64,000 nt of DNA from Desulfosporosinus acidiphilus SJ4 (GTDB taxonomy: Bacteria > Bacillota > Desulfitobacteriia > Desulfitobacteriales > Desulfitobacteriaceae). Positions 1 through 8,776 of this stretch are shown piece after piece; position 1 is the stretch's first letter, and the number at the start of each line of letters is the position of its first letter. Location of the stretch: positions 4,001,977-4,065,976 of the forward strand of contig NC_018068.1 in assembly GCF_000255115.2 (NCBI RefSeq). The letters run 5' to 3'. A program made the position numbers and the translations under genes. The notes under the pieces were generated by a model. It was not told the DNA's origin, did not search any database, and saw only the letters and a program-made list of their open reading frames with translations.

Positions 1-975
1 GCGTATCTCATTGTTCGTAAGAACTTGTCCTTTTTCTGAGCTATAATTCCCCTCGGAGGCTTTGGAAGCCATATGCATGACCGTTCTACTGCCGCCGAAT
101 GGAGCAGGAATAGCATACATATGCGGGTATTCATATGCATTTTTAGATTCTTCAGTAGTCATAAGTTCTTCATACATCTTTTCTCCGGGGCGAAGTCCAA
201 TATGCTGGATTTCAACTTCACTTGTCTTAATTCCATATCTCTCACAAACCAGATCAATAATTACTTCGGCAAAATCGCCTAGACGAACAACAGGCATTTT
301 AAAAACAAATACTTCACCGCCGCCGGCAAGTTGCATAGCTTCCATGGTTAAACGAGTCGCTTCAGAGACGGTCATCATGAAGCGACTCATATCCGGCGAA
401 GTCAAGGTTATTCTGCGTTGCTTTAGTATTTGCTCCACAAATAGTGGAATCACCGATCCCCTGGAACCCATGACATTGCCAAAACGCACTGCCGAGAAAA
501 CTGTCGAGGCGGACCCTTTTTGGTATTCAGCCGCAACAATTAAACGCTCCGCCATCAACTTCGTAGCCCCCATCGCATTTGTAGGGCTGATTGCCTTATC
601 CGTACTTGTAAAGATGACTTTCTGTACTCTCGATTCCAAGGCAGCCTGTATGACATTTTGCGTACCGACAATATTAGTCTGAACCGCTTCAAAAGGATTG
701 TATTCACATGCTGGTACATGTTTCAAAGCTGCAGTATGAAATATATAATCTATTCCCTCAAAGGCTCGCAGCAGCCGAGAATAGTCTCTTACATCCCCTA
801 ATAAGAAGCGAAGATTAGAAGTTCCTCGATATTGTTGCTGCAATTCAAATTGTTTAAACTCATCCCGGCTATAGATGCGAATCACTTCTGGGCTTTCAGC
901 AAGCAACGTTTTTAGCAATGATCGTCCTACTGTCCCTGTTCCACCGGTGATTAAGATTCGTTTTCCTTTAAACAC
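1..975 (-). CDS. PseB/CapD-type UDP-sugar 4,6-dehydratase (3' end outside window)
   Basis: Extended short-chain dehydrogenase of the polysaccharide-biosynthesis (CapD/FlaA1/PseB) family, which removes water from UDP-N-acetyl-hexosamine as the first step to bacillosamine- or pseudaminic-type sugars. I see 325 codons; the frame stays open to base 1, so the C-terminus is missing. Residues 8-15 are the NAD(P)-binding loop ITGGTGTVG. A DKA..PTN segment at 126-132 leads to MGATK, with Met134 and Lys138 where most SDR enzymes have Tyr-x3-Lys; Met here is known in the WbpM/CapD branch. The start is taken as GTG at 975, just before FKGKRILITGG. It lies downstream of the Maf-type gene in the flagellar cluster, so flagellin glycan synthesis is the likely role (inference). 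Which stereoisomer it makes cannot be told. Confidence 0.85.
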   Translation of the reverse strand, partial: MFKGKRILITGGTGTVGRSLLKTLLAESPEVIRIYSRDEFKQFELQQQYRGTSNLRFLLGDVRDYSRLLRAFEGIDYIFHTAALKHVPACEYNPFEAVQTNIVGTQNVIQAALESRVQKVIFTSTDKAISPTNAMGATKLMAERLIVAAEYQKGSASTVFSAVRFGNVMGSRGSVIPLFVEQILKQRRITLTSPDMSRFMMTVSEATRLTMEAMQLAGGGEVFVFKMPVVRLGDFAEVIIDLVCERYGIKTSEVEIQHIGLRPGEKMYEELMTTEESKNAYEYPHMYAIPAPFGGSRTVMHMASKASEGNYSSEKGQVLTNNEIR

Positions 976-1057
976 TGCCCGAACTCCTTTCTGCCTTCTC
1001 AATAATCAAATAATCTATTCTAAAACTTTAATAATAATCTTATCTATATTATTATGC

Positions 1058-2923
1058 TTAACTGAGCTTTTCCTCTTGGTCCAGCTCCGGCACTTTATCT
1101 TCCAATATCTTCTTAAGTTTATTTAAAAAAGTTGTTAAATCCTTAAACATTTCCTGCAATAATATAGCCTTTTTAATTATCATTTCCTCATCATGGTCAT
1201 CCATTGAGCCATTATTTAAGTTGATATAAGCTCCCATCCTGCTGATATATTCAGGTCTGAACAGGGAGTATATCCATTCATCTGTGAGAATATCGTAAGC
1301 CGTCTGATACATTTGGTTTAAGTATCTTTTTTTAATTTCGGTAGACATATTAGCATCTTCTATAAAACTGTACATGTTCGCAGCTCTTGTATAAACCTGT
1401 TCAGCTATACTAAGCTTCTTAATGCGTGACATAAACGAGGTTTTGATCGTTTCAATTCGATCGTCGTACAGGATATCCTGAGAAACACTTGCAAGCCAAT
1501 CTACAAAAGAATCTTTCTCAGTCGAATCTATACCAACATATTCTTCCATAGCTTCCTGCAAAGTCATTTGAACAGTACCCTTAATCCTGACCCCGCCCTC
1601 AGTGGCATTAATAAGTAAAGTCGGGTAGCGTTCCAAGAATATTTCATACCAATCTCTAAACATTCTCCATGTCACTTGCGATGGAACCTTTTCCCCATAA
1701 TAGCCTTCTAGATAAACAATTTCTAATTCCTTTTCTATATCCACTTTAACTTTGTCGTAAACACTTCCCGAACTATGAGTTCGTCCTTCTTCGCCAAAAG
1801 CTAAATCCTGACCAATTAAGATTATGGCCGGGGCACCAATATGATAGGCAAAAGCAAAGGCAAAGTGGGTTACTGACAATCCCATAGACAAAACGCCGCT
1901 CCCCAAATCGTTAGCCAACTCGTGCTCAAAGGATTCTGCTGAACTGAAGATAAAAAGATGATGCTTAAACGCACTTGCACTGCGCGAATCAACAACCGGG
2001 TTAGCGACAAAGACAATAGAATCCGGAATGGGTTCATCCCGCATATAATGTTTCTCCGGAATAGTAGGGGTTCGATCCAAACTAAATGTAGCATCCGGGA
2101 TAATCCCAAAGTCCAATAATTTATTAAACACCGTATTCACGCAAAAAATCGTTACTCGATCTTGCCATTCTTTAAGCACCGCAATATTCTTGTTTAATGA
2201 TGGTCCCGCCAAAACTATTACCACTGGTTTATGCCATGTATCAAAAATCCGGTTGAGAGTTGGTGACTTGATGAGGTAAGGTAAATGTTTTACCAGGTTC
2301 GTTAAGCCTTGAACAGGCCAACCTAAATTCTTCCCTAATGCATGATGATGATATTGTACCTCTTCAAGTACTAGATTTCGCATTTCTTGTACAGATGGTA
2401 ACTCTACACGGTATTTTGGAGGAAAATATAAGAAACCAGTTCTCTGTAATTTAAGTATTACTTCTCCCATAACAAAAAGCCTGTCCAAAATCGCCTTGAT
2501 TTCCAATGGTTTGCCAAAAGCCAAAACTACTCTACCTGTTGATAAAATCTCCTCAAAATCAATGACTTTCATAGCTGCTTTCACAATATCCCAATCCGTC
2601 TCTAAGACGAAAATAAGAGTTGATTTTGGAGTTTGATCCAATAACTTAATCAGATGATAACCTAAGCCTAAACCAAAGAGAAAAATTGATTGATAAGAAG
2701 CGGTATCTCCTTCATCGATCAATACTGAGGCTTCTCCCAACGGATCATAAGCACTATGCAAGAGAATCTCTTGTCCTTCGGTAAGTTTCGTTGCCGTGTA
2801 GTACCCCGATTTGCCTTTTATAAGACTAACTGAGGAAGGTTCATATGGGTCCAAAACCTTTTCTTCGAAACCTTGAGAGATAAGATAGGCTAAGTTTTTT
2901 TCAAAAAAAGTCATATCAATCAA
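1058..2923 (-). CDS. Maf-type motility-associated glycosyltransferase (DUF115/MptE-like)
   Basis: A 621-residue protein of the motility accessory factor family, proposed to transfer nonulosonic acid sugars onto flagellin. The central DUF115/MptE-like domain starts near residue 228 with VVIVLAGPSLNKNI, followed by the CVNTVFNKLLDFGIIPD segment and a later IGQDLAF segment typical of the family. The N-terminal 200 residues match the accessory domain of longer Maf proteins, and the C-terminal 170 residues look helical. No signal peptide or membrane segment is seen, as expected for a cytoplasmic enzyme acting before export. It overlaps the upstream small gene by 8 bases, and a sugar-nucleotide dehydratase gene follows. 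The acceptor is probably the flagellin at 5.6-6.5 kb (inference). Confidence 0.85.
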   Translation of the reverse strand: MIDMTFFEKNLAYLISQGFEEKVLDPYEPSSVSLIKGKSGYYTATKLTEGQEILLHSAYDPLGEASVLIDEGDTASYQSIFLFGLGLGYHLIKLLDQTPKSTLIFVLETDWDIVKAAMKVIDFEEILSTGRVVLAFGKPLEIKAILDRLFVMGEVILKLQRTGFLYFPPKYRVELPSVQEMRNLVLEEVQYHHHALGKNLGWPVQGLTNLVKHLPYLIKSPTLNRIFDTWHKPVVIVLAGPSLNKNIAVLKEWQDRVTIFCVNTVFNKLLDFGIIPDATFSLDRTPTIPEKHYMRDEPIPDSIVFVANPVVDSRSASAFKHHLFIFSSAESFEHELANDLGSGVLSMGLSVTHFAFAFAYHIGAPAIILIGQDLAFGEEGRTHSSGSVYDKVKVDIEKELEIVYLEGYYGEKVPSQVTWRMFRDWYEIFLERYPTLLINATEGGVRIKGTVQMTLQEAMEEYVGIDSTEKDSFVDWLASVSQDILYDDRIETIKTSFMSRIKKLSIAEQVYTRAANMYSFIEDANMSTEIKKRYLNQMYQTAYDILTDEWIYSLFRPEYISRMGAYINLNNGSMDDHDEEMIIKKAILLQEMFKDLTTFLNKLKKILEDKVPELDQEEKLS

Positions 2924-3203
2924 CCTCGTTAGTCATTAATAATGGTTTTATTTCATAGATCAATATGTCGGTAAGCCGAACATAATCTTTTGTTTCCAAA
3001 CATTTTATAGATTGTATCAGTAATTGCTGGAAGGTCTTTTGCATTAGAGCAGACTTTTTTTGGGCAATATTCTCCAGTCCCTGCAAAACGTGCTCGATCT
3101 CTTGGAGAGCCTGACTATCCTCATTCCGTATAAATAGTTCACGAATATAATCTAGAGTAAGAAATAATTCTGCATTATGCGCAGAATTTTTAATCTTTCG
3201 CAT
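2916..3203 (-). CDS. small helical protein after fliS, FliT-like position
   Basis: A 95-residue, mostly helical, charged protein without a signal peptide. Its place immediately after fliS (2-base gap) and its size fit a FliT-type export chaperone for the cap protein FliD, but I see no diagnostic motif, so the assignment rests on position and helix content. Its 3' end overlaps the Maf-type gene by 8 bases, suggesting translational coupling. It could equally be an uncharacterised flagellar accessory protein. Confidence 0.6.
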   Translation of the reverse strand: MRKIKNSAHNAELFLTLDYIRELFIRNEDSQALQEIEHVLQGLENIAQKKSALMQKTFQQLLIQSIKCLETKDYVRLTDILIYEIKPLLMTNEVD

Positions 3204-3205
3204 TA

Positions 3206-3613
3206 TTATCTTTTCCCCAGTTCGTTATGTTGTTGATTCACTATCCTTGCGGCCTCTGCCCACGTTTCTCGAAAACTTCTCAAAAAATCTTCGACCGGTT
3301 GAAGACGTTCAACACTTTTTTCGACATTCGCCATGAGCACTTCGTTCTGATAGAATTCATAAAGCTTCCTTAAATTTACAGAGACTTCCCCTTGTTTCAT
3401 ATCCAGCGACAAATTTAGTTCCATAAAAATATCTTGAAGTTTCTGCAGCCACTTGTTCGTTGCTTCATGATTTTTTTCTTCCATAGCAACGCGGGCCTGA
3501 ATAAGGAAACGAATCGCTCCATCAAATAGCATTAATAATAATTTATCCGGAGAAGCAGTTGCCACCGAGGTTTGTCTATAGGCACTATAAGGATTGGTTG
3601 ATGTACTATGCAT
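3206..3613 (-). CDS. fliS: flagellin export chaperone FliS
   Basis: A 135-residue helical protein of normal FliS length. The N-terminus has the conserved NPYSAYRQTSV segment, followed by the family helix SPDKLLLMLFDGAIRFL at about 21-37. FliS binds the disordered C-terminus of flagellin in the cytoplasm, prevents premature polymerisation and hands it to the FlhA export gate. It lies between fliD and the FliT-like gene, the usual Gram-positive order. The start is preceded by an AGGAGG-like site (AAGGAGGATCGC on the minus strand). Confidence 0.95.
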   Translation of the reverse strand: MHSTSTNPYSAYRQTSVATASPDKLLLMLFDGAIRFLIQARVAMEEKNHEATNKWLQKLQDIFMELNLSLDMKQGEVSVNLRKLYEFYQNEVLMANVEKSVERLQPVEDFLRSFRETWAEAARIVNQQHNELGKR

Positions 3614-3645
3614 GATAGAGCGATCCTCCTTCGAGTTTAAGTGAA

Positions 3646-5163
3646 TTATTTAGAACTGCTTGATGAACTATAACTTGGCAATGAATTGATCTGGTTTGTC
3701 AACCAAGTTCCTTGGGAATTCAACTTAGATAATATAGTCTCTAAATTTGTAAACTTGGCATTTAACATGTTTTGATAGTTGGTTGATTGCTCTTGAAAAT
3801 CGCTGATCTGAGTCTCAAGATTCGAAATCTGGTTAGAATAATTGGTATTTATTTCAGATAGAGTTCCGCCGTATTCAATTAACGGATTGAGATAGGCAGA
3901 CAGGGTATTCCCCAGCCCTTGAATAGCAGTCCCACCCAGGCCATTCGATGGTGTTACTCCGTTATAAGGAGCACTAAAAAGATTTGCCACACTTTGAGGA
4001 TTAGCAGCATAGGCTTGTGCGAATTTTGACGTATCAAAGGTCAAAGCTGCACTTTCCCCAAAATTATCACTTGAGGTTGAAATACCAACTGTGCTTAAAA
4101 GATTGTCAGGAGACGTTTGATTTAAAAATGTACTGCCCATCATTTGTCTAAGCCGTGACTGAATATCTTCAAGCTGGGCATCCCCGAATAAAGCCCCCGC
4201 AGTCTTAGTCGTTGTGTCATAATTGAGATCACTGGCAATTAAACTTTGAGTAGAATTATAGGCATCCACGAAAGATTGCACTGCTTTCTGAGCTACCGAA
4301 GAATCCGCAGCTACGGACACTGTTGAACTGCCTCCGGCAAGCAAGTTTAAAGTTACACCCTGAATTGCCGAAGTTACAGTATTCGATGCACTAGAAATGC
4401 TGATACCATTCATCGTAAAGCTAGCATCCTGTGAATCTTGGGTTATTCCTCCTTGAGCAGAAGTCATTGCGCTTAGATTTCCCGTAAAATCATCCGAAGC
4501 AGCAACCTGTCCGGTGGTAGAATCAAGGGTTATGCCTAAGTTGGATATTGCACCATTAGGGTCGGAAAATTTGACATAATTGTTCGCCCCGGTCTGATTA
4601 GCTGTGATTGAAATTCGGTAATCATTGTTTGAATCAATCTGAATAAGGGTTGCGGTTACTCCCGCTTGTGCACTGTTGATTGCATTGACAATATCGGTTA
4701 AAGTGGGTGTCTGACTGCTAATAGTAACATTTTGAAGGGGATTGGTACCGACACCTATCTGAAAACTCCAGTTATTGCTTGACAAATTAGTATTTTGCAT
4801 AACCTTGGTGACAACATTCTCTGCTTTGGCAGTTTGAGTTACATTGACGGTATAATTACCCGCCATGGCTCCGCTTCCTCCGGTTGCCGTCACTGCGCTT
4901 GTATTGCTGGATGTAGCGGTTGTGGCATCCCAAGTATCAGCAGACTGCAGTGCCGTGATAGTATCGTTCAAGGCGGATAAGCTGGTGTTTATAGCCTGCC
5001 AGGCAGATTGCTGAGATTGCAGAGTACTTTCTTGGGTTTGCATTTGAGTTTCTGGAAGATCATAATTTTGCATCATTGCCGATATTACACCGGAAAAATC
5101 ATACCCAGACAAACCTGTTAACGCAGTTGAAGTCGAAGTTGAACTAACAGACATTGCAATCAC
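3646..5163 (-). CDS. fliD: flagellar filament cap protein FliD
   Basis: A 505-residue cap protein (HAP2) that sits at the filament tip and folds incoming flagellin. The N-terminal coiled region contains the LTGLSGYDFSGVISAMMQ segment typical of FliD_N, and the C-terminal FliD_C domain has the YNSTQSLIASDLNY region and ends in a heptad-rich stretch. The middle domain is rich in Ser, Thr and Asn, the variable surface part. The sequence gives two N-terminal Met residues; the second (at MSVSSTSTSTA, 5157) is the more likely start because an AAAGGATGTGATTGCA site sits at good spacing. It is flanked by flaG upstream and fliS downstream on the same strand. Confidence 0.93.
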   Translation of the reverse strand: MIAMSVSSTSTSTALTGLSGYDFSGVISAMMQNYDLPETQMQTQESTLQSQQSAWQAINTSLSALNDTITALQSADTWDATTATSSNTSAVTATGGSGAMAGNYTVNVTQTAKAENVVTKVMQNTNLSSNNWSFQIGVGTNPLQNVTISSQTPTLTDIVNAINSAQAGVTATLIQIDSNNDYRISITANQTGANNYVKFSDPNGAISNLGITLDSTTGQVAASDDFTGNLSAMTSAQGGITQDSQDASFTMNGISISSASNTVTSAIQGVTLNLLAGGSSTVSVAADSSVAQKAVQSFVDAYNSTQSLIASDLNYDTTTKTAGALFGDAQLEDIQSRLRQMMGSTFLNQTSPDNLLSTVGISTSSDNFGESAALTFDTSKFAQAYAANPQSVANLFSAPYNGVTPSNGLGGTAIQGLGNTLSAYLNPLIEYGGTLSEINTNYSNQISNLETQISDFQEQSTNYQNMLNAKFTNLETILSKLNSQGTWLTNQINSLPSYSSSSSSK

Positions 5164-5170
5164 ATCCTTT

Positions 5171-5539
5171 CTAAGTGTATTGATTAAGCAGCAAACCCGC
5201 CAAATTAGTGAAAGATCCCAATAAGTCCATAATACTCTCGGGTGGCACCTCTCCCAGGATTTCGCCTGTTTTGCTGTTTACAACCTTTACTGAAACTTTA
5301 TGAGTCTTCTCATCAATGACAAATTTCATATTCTTATCAATAATCCCCATCATACGATTAAGCTTTTCCGCCGTTTTTTCGATACTTTCTCGCGGAATTT
5401 CTTCGCGAGCTGACGGGACCTCTTGCTTTCGATCGACAATAGGCACTAATACTTCCTGTGTATTATCAGACTTCTGTCCAGGAAACACTTCTACAGGCGC
5501 AACTATAACCTCATTATTGGGCTGGATCGGATTAACCAC
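5171..5539 (-). CDS. flaG: FlaG family flagellar protein
   Basis: A 122-residue protein whose last 70 residues are the FlaG domain: a helix with KLNRMMGIIDKNMKF, then two strands with the conserved VKVVNSKTGEILGEVPPES segment. The first 50 residues are a polar linker. FlaG proteins influence filament length, but the mechanism is not settled. It sits between flagellin and fliD, the usual position in clostridia and bacilli. Confidence 0.9.
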   Translation of the reverse strand: MVNPIQPNNEVIVAPVEVFPGQKSDNTQEVLVPIVDRKQEVPSAREEIPRESIEKTAEKLNRMMGIIDKNMKFVIDEKTHKVSVKVVNSKTGEILGEVPPESIMDLLGSFTNLAGLLLNQYT

Positions 5540-5585
5540 GTTAGTCCCTCCTACTCAAACTCTGTGAAACAATTTTAATCTTAAA

Positions 5586-5626
5586 CAAAAGAGGCCGACC
5601 GGCTGACCGCCGACCGGCTCTCTTGA
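5586..5626 (-). terminator. flagellin terminator
   Basis: On the minus strand an AGAG-flanked stem pairs GCCGGTCGGC with the following GCCGGTCGGC (eight Watson-Crick pairs and two GU pairs) and is followed by CTCTTTTG. It lies 22 bases after the flagellin stop, which fits a strong intrinsic terminator that separates abundant hag mRNA from flaG-fliD. Confidence 0.75.
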
Positions 5627-5648
5627 AAAAGACTTGTATTTTGAGATA

Positions 5649-6467
5649 CTATTGTAAAAGTTTGAGAATCGTTTGAGGGGTTTGGTTTGCCTGAGCCAAC
5701 ATAGCGGTTCCGGCTTGAGCCAGAACTTGGTTTTGAGTAAAGCTGGACATTTCAGCAGCCATATCTACGTTTGTAATTTGAGAATTAGCAGCAGTTAAAT
5801 TTTGTGATGCTGTTGTCAAGTTGTTCATTGTATAGTTGAGACGATTTTGTAATGCCCCAAGTTTTGCCCGAGCTGAAGAAACAGTGTCAATTGCTTTACT
5901 GATTGCTCCAATTGCACCGCTGGCACCGGTTTGAGAAGAGACTGAAACCGTAGCTGCAGCTACCGACAGTGCAGTTGCAGACATATTGGATATTGCGACC
6001 GTAATAGTTTGACCACTATTAGACCCTATTTGGAGTTTAGCGCTAGACAAACTTCCTGTGAGCAAATTTTTAGTGTTGAATTGCGTTGTAGAAGCAATTC
6101 TGGTAATTTCAGATTGCAGAGCTTTTACTTCAAGGGCGATTTGACCACGGTCTGTAGTTGTGTTCGTGTCATTGGCGGACTGTACTGCAAGTTCTCTCAT
6201 CCGTTGAAGAATCGCTTGAGTTTGGCCCATGGCACCTTCAGCAGTTTGAATAAGAGAAATCCCGTCCTGCGCGTTTCTGTTGGCTTGATTCAAACCATTG
6301 ATTTGAGCTTGCATCTTTTGAGAAATAGCTAAGCCTGCAGCATCGTCAGCAGCCGAGTTGATACGATAGCCTGAAGACAGCTTTGCAAGTGAGCTTTGAA
6401 GTGCGTTCTCAGTTCTGTTTAAATTGTTTTGTGCAGTCAAGCTGCCCATGTTAGAATTAATAAACAT
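5649..6467 (-). CDS. hag: flagellin
   Basis: A 272-residue flagellin, short like Bacillus Hag. The N-terminal D0/D1 region ([18 protein letters not shown], then [19 protein letters not shown]) and the C-terminal D1/D0 region ([12 protein letters not shown], ending [17 protein letters not shown]) are complete, while the central variable domain is only about 60 residues and rich in Ser, Thr and Ala. The start is ATG at 6467, six bases after GGAGGG; an in-frame ATG at 6482 lies within this ribosome site and is unlikely. The leader has a probable CsrA-binding hairpin. Neighbouring glycosyltransferases make O-glycosylation of the Ser/Thr-rich middle plausible (inference). Confidence 0.97.
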   Translation of the reverse strand: MFINSNMGSLTAQNNLNRTENALQSSLAKLSSGYRINSAADDAAGLAISQKMQAQINGLNQANRNAQDGISLIQTAEGAMGQTQAILQRMRELAVQSANDTNTTTDRGQIALEVKALQSEITRIASTTQFNTKNLLTGSLSSAKLQIGSNSGQTITVAISNMSATALSVAAATVSVSSQTGASGAIGAISKAIDTVSSARAKLGALQNRLNYTMNNLTTASQNLTAANSQITNVDMAAEMSSFTQNQVLAQAGTAMLAQANQTPQTILKLLQ

Positions 6468-6492
6468 TGTTTTTCCCTCCATGAATTTGATT

Positions 6493-6512
6493 TTCTCACA
6501 TCCGTGTGAGAA
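6493..6512 (-). promoter_or_regulatory. CsrA-type binding hairpin in the flagellin leader
   Basis: On the minus strand TTCTCACA-CGGA-TGTGAGAA forms a perfect 8-bp stem with GGA in the loop, about 25 bases before the flagellin start. A second GGA lies in the Shine-Dalgarno GGAGGG. In Bacillus subtilis hag, CsrA binds exactly such a pair (upstream hairpin plus Shine-Dalgarno) and FliW antagonises it; csrA and fliW lie 2 kb away here. Confidence 0.75.
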
Positions 6513-6561
6513 TTTAATCTTCCGCTTCCTCGTCGACTAAAGTAAAGCAGTTACATTTAAT

Positions 6562-6588
6562 TTATCGGATAATCCCAGTGCTTTATAA
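6562..6588 (-). promoter_or_regulatory. candidate SigD (sigma-28) promoter of flagellin
   Basis: Minus-strand TCCGATAA (6569-6562) matches 7 of 8 bases of the sigma-28 -10 element GCCGATAA. The -35 is less clear: TAAA occurs 12 bases upstream and TATA 14 bases upstream, against the usual 15. Transcription from here would give a leader of about 85-90 bases containing the CsrA hairpin. Confidence 0.45.
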
Positions 6589-6775
6589 AGGGTGTTTTAG
6601 GCTAAAATATTAGTATAAATTTAAATTATCTCCGTTTTTCTTAACTTTTCGCTAACTATTAATTGTCCCGTATTCTTTTCATTTTATCTTGGTTGGATAA
6701 CAGGCTTAGTTACACTAATAAGAAAACCCAAGTGGTTATTTAAAACAAACAAACCTACCTCTTCGGTGGGCTTGT

Positions 6776-7837
6776 TTAAGATAACTTGTTTAAATTCTGC
6801 ATATTCGCTAAAACAGCCGGATGATTAGGTTTATAAAATCCCGCTAATGTATTATGCTGTAATGCCTCCGTTAAATTCCCTAATTTAATAAAACACTGAC
6901 ACATTTGAACATTTGGTATAAAGTTCATATAATCAATGTTCAAATCTGCGCTTGCAGAACTAGAAGCCAAATAATACCAATATAAAGCTTCTTCGTAATC
7001 CTCCAAAGTCATGTAATAACTGCCTAATTCACAACATAACTCCGAGCTAACAATTCCATTCAAGGTTTTGGTTATCACCTTAAAGAAGTTATGAACATCT
7101 GATTTCAAGTGATAATACCTAGCCAAAACACAGCAAGACAGTCTTTTATCCTCGGGCTTCAAACTATCCGACATTAAAGACATATTAAAATAAGCAAAAG
7201 CCTTATAAAAGTCCTCATCATTACCGCAAATAAATAATTCCCTGGCGTACATCATATGCAATCTTGAATTTAATACCTGACCATTACCCGTACATTTGAT
7301 AAATATAGAAAGATCTCTTTGAGAGTGACTATCCTCAGGTTTATGAATTATTTTAATATCACTGGTTATAACATTATTACTACAATTAATGACTTCATGA
7401 ATCGGATCAATCCAGCGAAAAGTCCTTAGCCTTTTAAATAGTTTGGGTCGATTCTCAGTGTCAAAATTATACGTACTGCCCTTTTCTAATTGATTGGTAT
7501 ATTGCATCTCTACTATGTCAACATCGGGGTTAAGAGTATTTTTTAAAAAAAAGAATTTTTCAATATTTTCTTTGTCAATAACTTCGTCGGCATCGGCATT
7601 GTAAATATAATCCATAGTAGCCTTGGAAAAACAGAAGTTTCTTGCGGCAGCAAAATCGTCTATCCATTCGAAATCGTATATCCTTGAGGTATAATCACCT
7701 GCTATTTCCTTAGTTCTATCGGTTGAACCGGTATCGACAATGATAATCTCATCGACAAAATCTTTTACACATTCCAGGCAACGTTTAATTAATCTTTCCT
7801 CATTTTTGACGATCATACACAAGCTTATAGTTATCAC
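6776..7837 (-). CDS. family 2 glycosyltransferase with TPR-like C-terminus
   Basis: A 353-residue cytoplasmic GT-A fold glycosyltransferase. The N-terminus has the family signature ISLCMIVKNEERLIKRCL and IIVDTGSTDRTKEI, and NADADEV at about residues 85-91 supplies the DxD-type metal/nucleotide site. The C-terminal 200 residues are helical repeats resembling TPRs, a layout seen in SunS-like and related protein glycosyltransferases. The start is GTG at 7837, 9 bases after GAGGTG; the longer frame to 7948 has no good ribosome site. It lies directly upstream of flagellin on the same strand, so flagellin or cell-surface glycosylation is the likely role (inference). Confidence 0.8.
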   Translation of the reverse strand: MITISLCMIVKNEERLIKRCLECVKDFVDEIIIVDTGSTDRTKEIAGDYTSRIYDFEWIDDFAAARNFCFSKATMDYIYNADADEVIDKENIEKFFFLKNTLNPDVDIVEMQYTNQLEKGSTYNFDTENRPKLFKRLRTFRWIDPIHEVINCSNNVITSDIKIIHKPEDSHSQRDLSIFIKCTGNGQVLNSRLHMMYARELFICGNDEDFYKAFAYFNMSLMSDSLKPEDKRLSCCVLARYYHLKSDVHNFFKVITKTLNGIVSSELCCELGSYYMTLEDYEEALYWYYLASSSASADLNIDYMNFIPNVQMCQCFIKLGNLTEALQHNTLAGFYKPNHPAVLANMQNLNKLS

Positions 7838-8118
7838 TAAAGTTATCACCTCTATAGTCTTTTGAATCCAACATGCGTTGTGAACTTTTAATGTCAAAGA
7901 AACAAATATCTTAAGCAGAAACAATCGATTTCTAAAATAACTTTGCAACTAGGTGGGATTAATATAGCGAGATTAAAATTTAATGTTCCTTCATACTTGG
8001 TTTCCTCTTTTTCAATTTTGTTGTTCTTCTGTTCCATATCTACCTTTTAACTTTACTATCAATTCTTGTTGGTAAATTGCTAAGACCGGAAGTTCCAATT
8101 GATGTGATGTGATTTAAT

Positions 8119-8465
8119 TTAAATAACTTCATGTATAAATTGATTAATTACAGGGTTGGGAAACTCAAATTTTTCATTATAAGCTTCCGACAAAAGCTAG
8201 GGAATTTGATCTCTGGGATATGGGGTTGTCATAACATAAAGAAACCAATGAATCTTGATTTTGCCTGAAAACATATTGATTATCTTTTCCCTGAGTCATG
8301 AATCCATAAGCCAAAACAAAGTCTGGAGCACTGTATATTTTATCATAACTCCTTATGGTTTAATTCACGAAAAGCATGTATATAACCATCAATAACAAAT
8401 GGTACAATAACACCTATTGGTTTTATGATTCCTATATTCAATTGGGGAAATGAATCATTAGACAT
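8119..8465 (-). pseudogene. decayed gene between csrA and the glycosyltransferase
   Basis: From ATG 8465 (with AAGGATAATTAAG upstream) about 38 codons read MSNDSFPQLNIGIIKPIGV... to a TGA. A second frame directly continues with DKIYSAPDFVLAYGFMTQGK for about 50 codons to a stop near 8177, and a third frame continues with EAYNEKFEFPNPVINQ to 8119. Three abutting frames with protein-like composition indicate one gene broken by at least two frameshifts. The family is not recognised; position between flagellin-glycosylation genes suggests it once belonged to the same set (inference). A further 48-codon frame beginning MEQKNNKIEKEET near 8040 may be another remnant. Confidence 0.55.
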
Positions 8466-8527
8466 CTTAATTATCCTTCTTCCAGAATAGAAATAGAAAT
8501 ATGAACTATTAATACATAATTTTCTTC

Positions 8528-8776
8528 TTAACTATTTTCTTTTTTAATGATTTTAAAATCTTTTAAAATTTTAAGTGCCTGGCTAAATTCTTCCCCAGTC
8601 ACCGCTTCGCGGTTCTGTCTCTGAATCTCTCCGTAAACCTCACTTCTTAGAACCCGAACTTCCCGTGGCGCTTCAATTCCGATTCGCACAGTATCTCCAG
8701 ATATCGCCACAACCGTGATTTCAATGTCATCGCCAATTTTTATCGTCTCATTCAGTTTTCGTGTAAGAACCAGCAT
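8528..8776 (-). CDS. csrA: carbon storage/flagellin translation regulator CsrA
   Basis: An 82-residue CsrA, a dimeric RNA-binding protein. The strand order [39 protein letters not shown] is complete, including the Arg in the RVLR segment that contacts the GGA of its targets. The ATG follows the fliW stop without a gap, so the two are translationally coupled. In Bacillus, CsrA represses hag translation until FliW, released by falling flagellin, binds it. The hag leader here has a matching target hairpin. Confidence 0.97.
   Translation of the reverse strand: MLVLTRKLNETIKIGDDIEITVVAISGDTVRIGIEAPREVRVLRSEVYGEIQRQNREAVTGEEFSQALKILKDFKIIKKENS

Noticed and set aside
62-682. 206-codon plus-strand open frame
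   Set aside because: Antisense shadow of the PseB/CapD-type gene; composition is not protein-like and no ribosome site fits.
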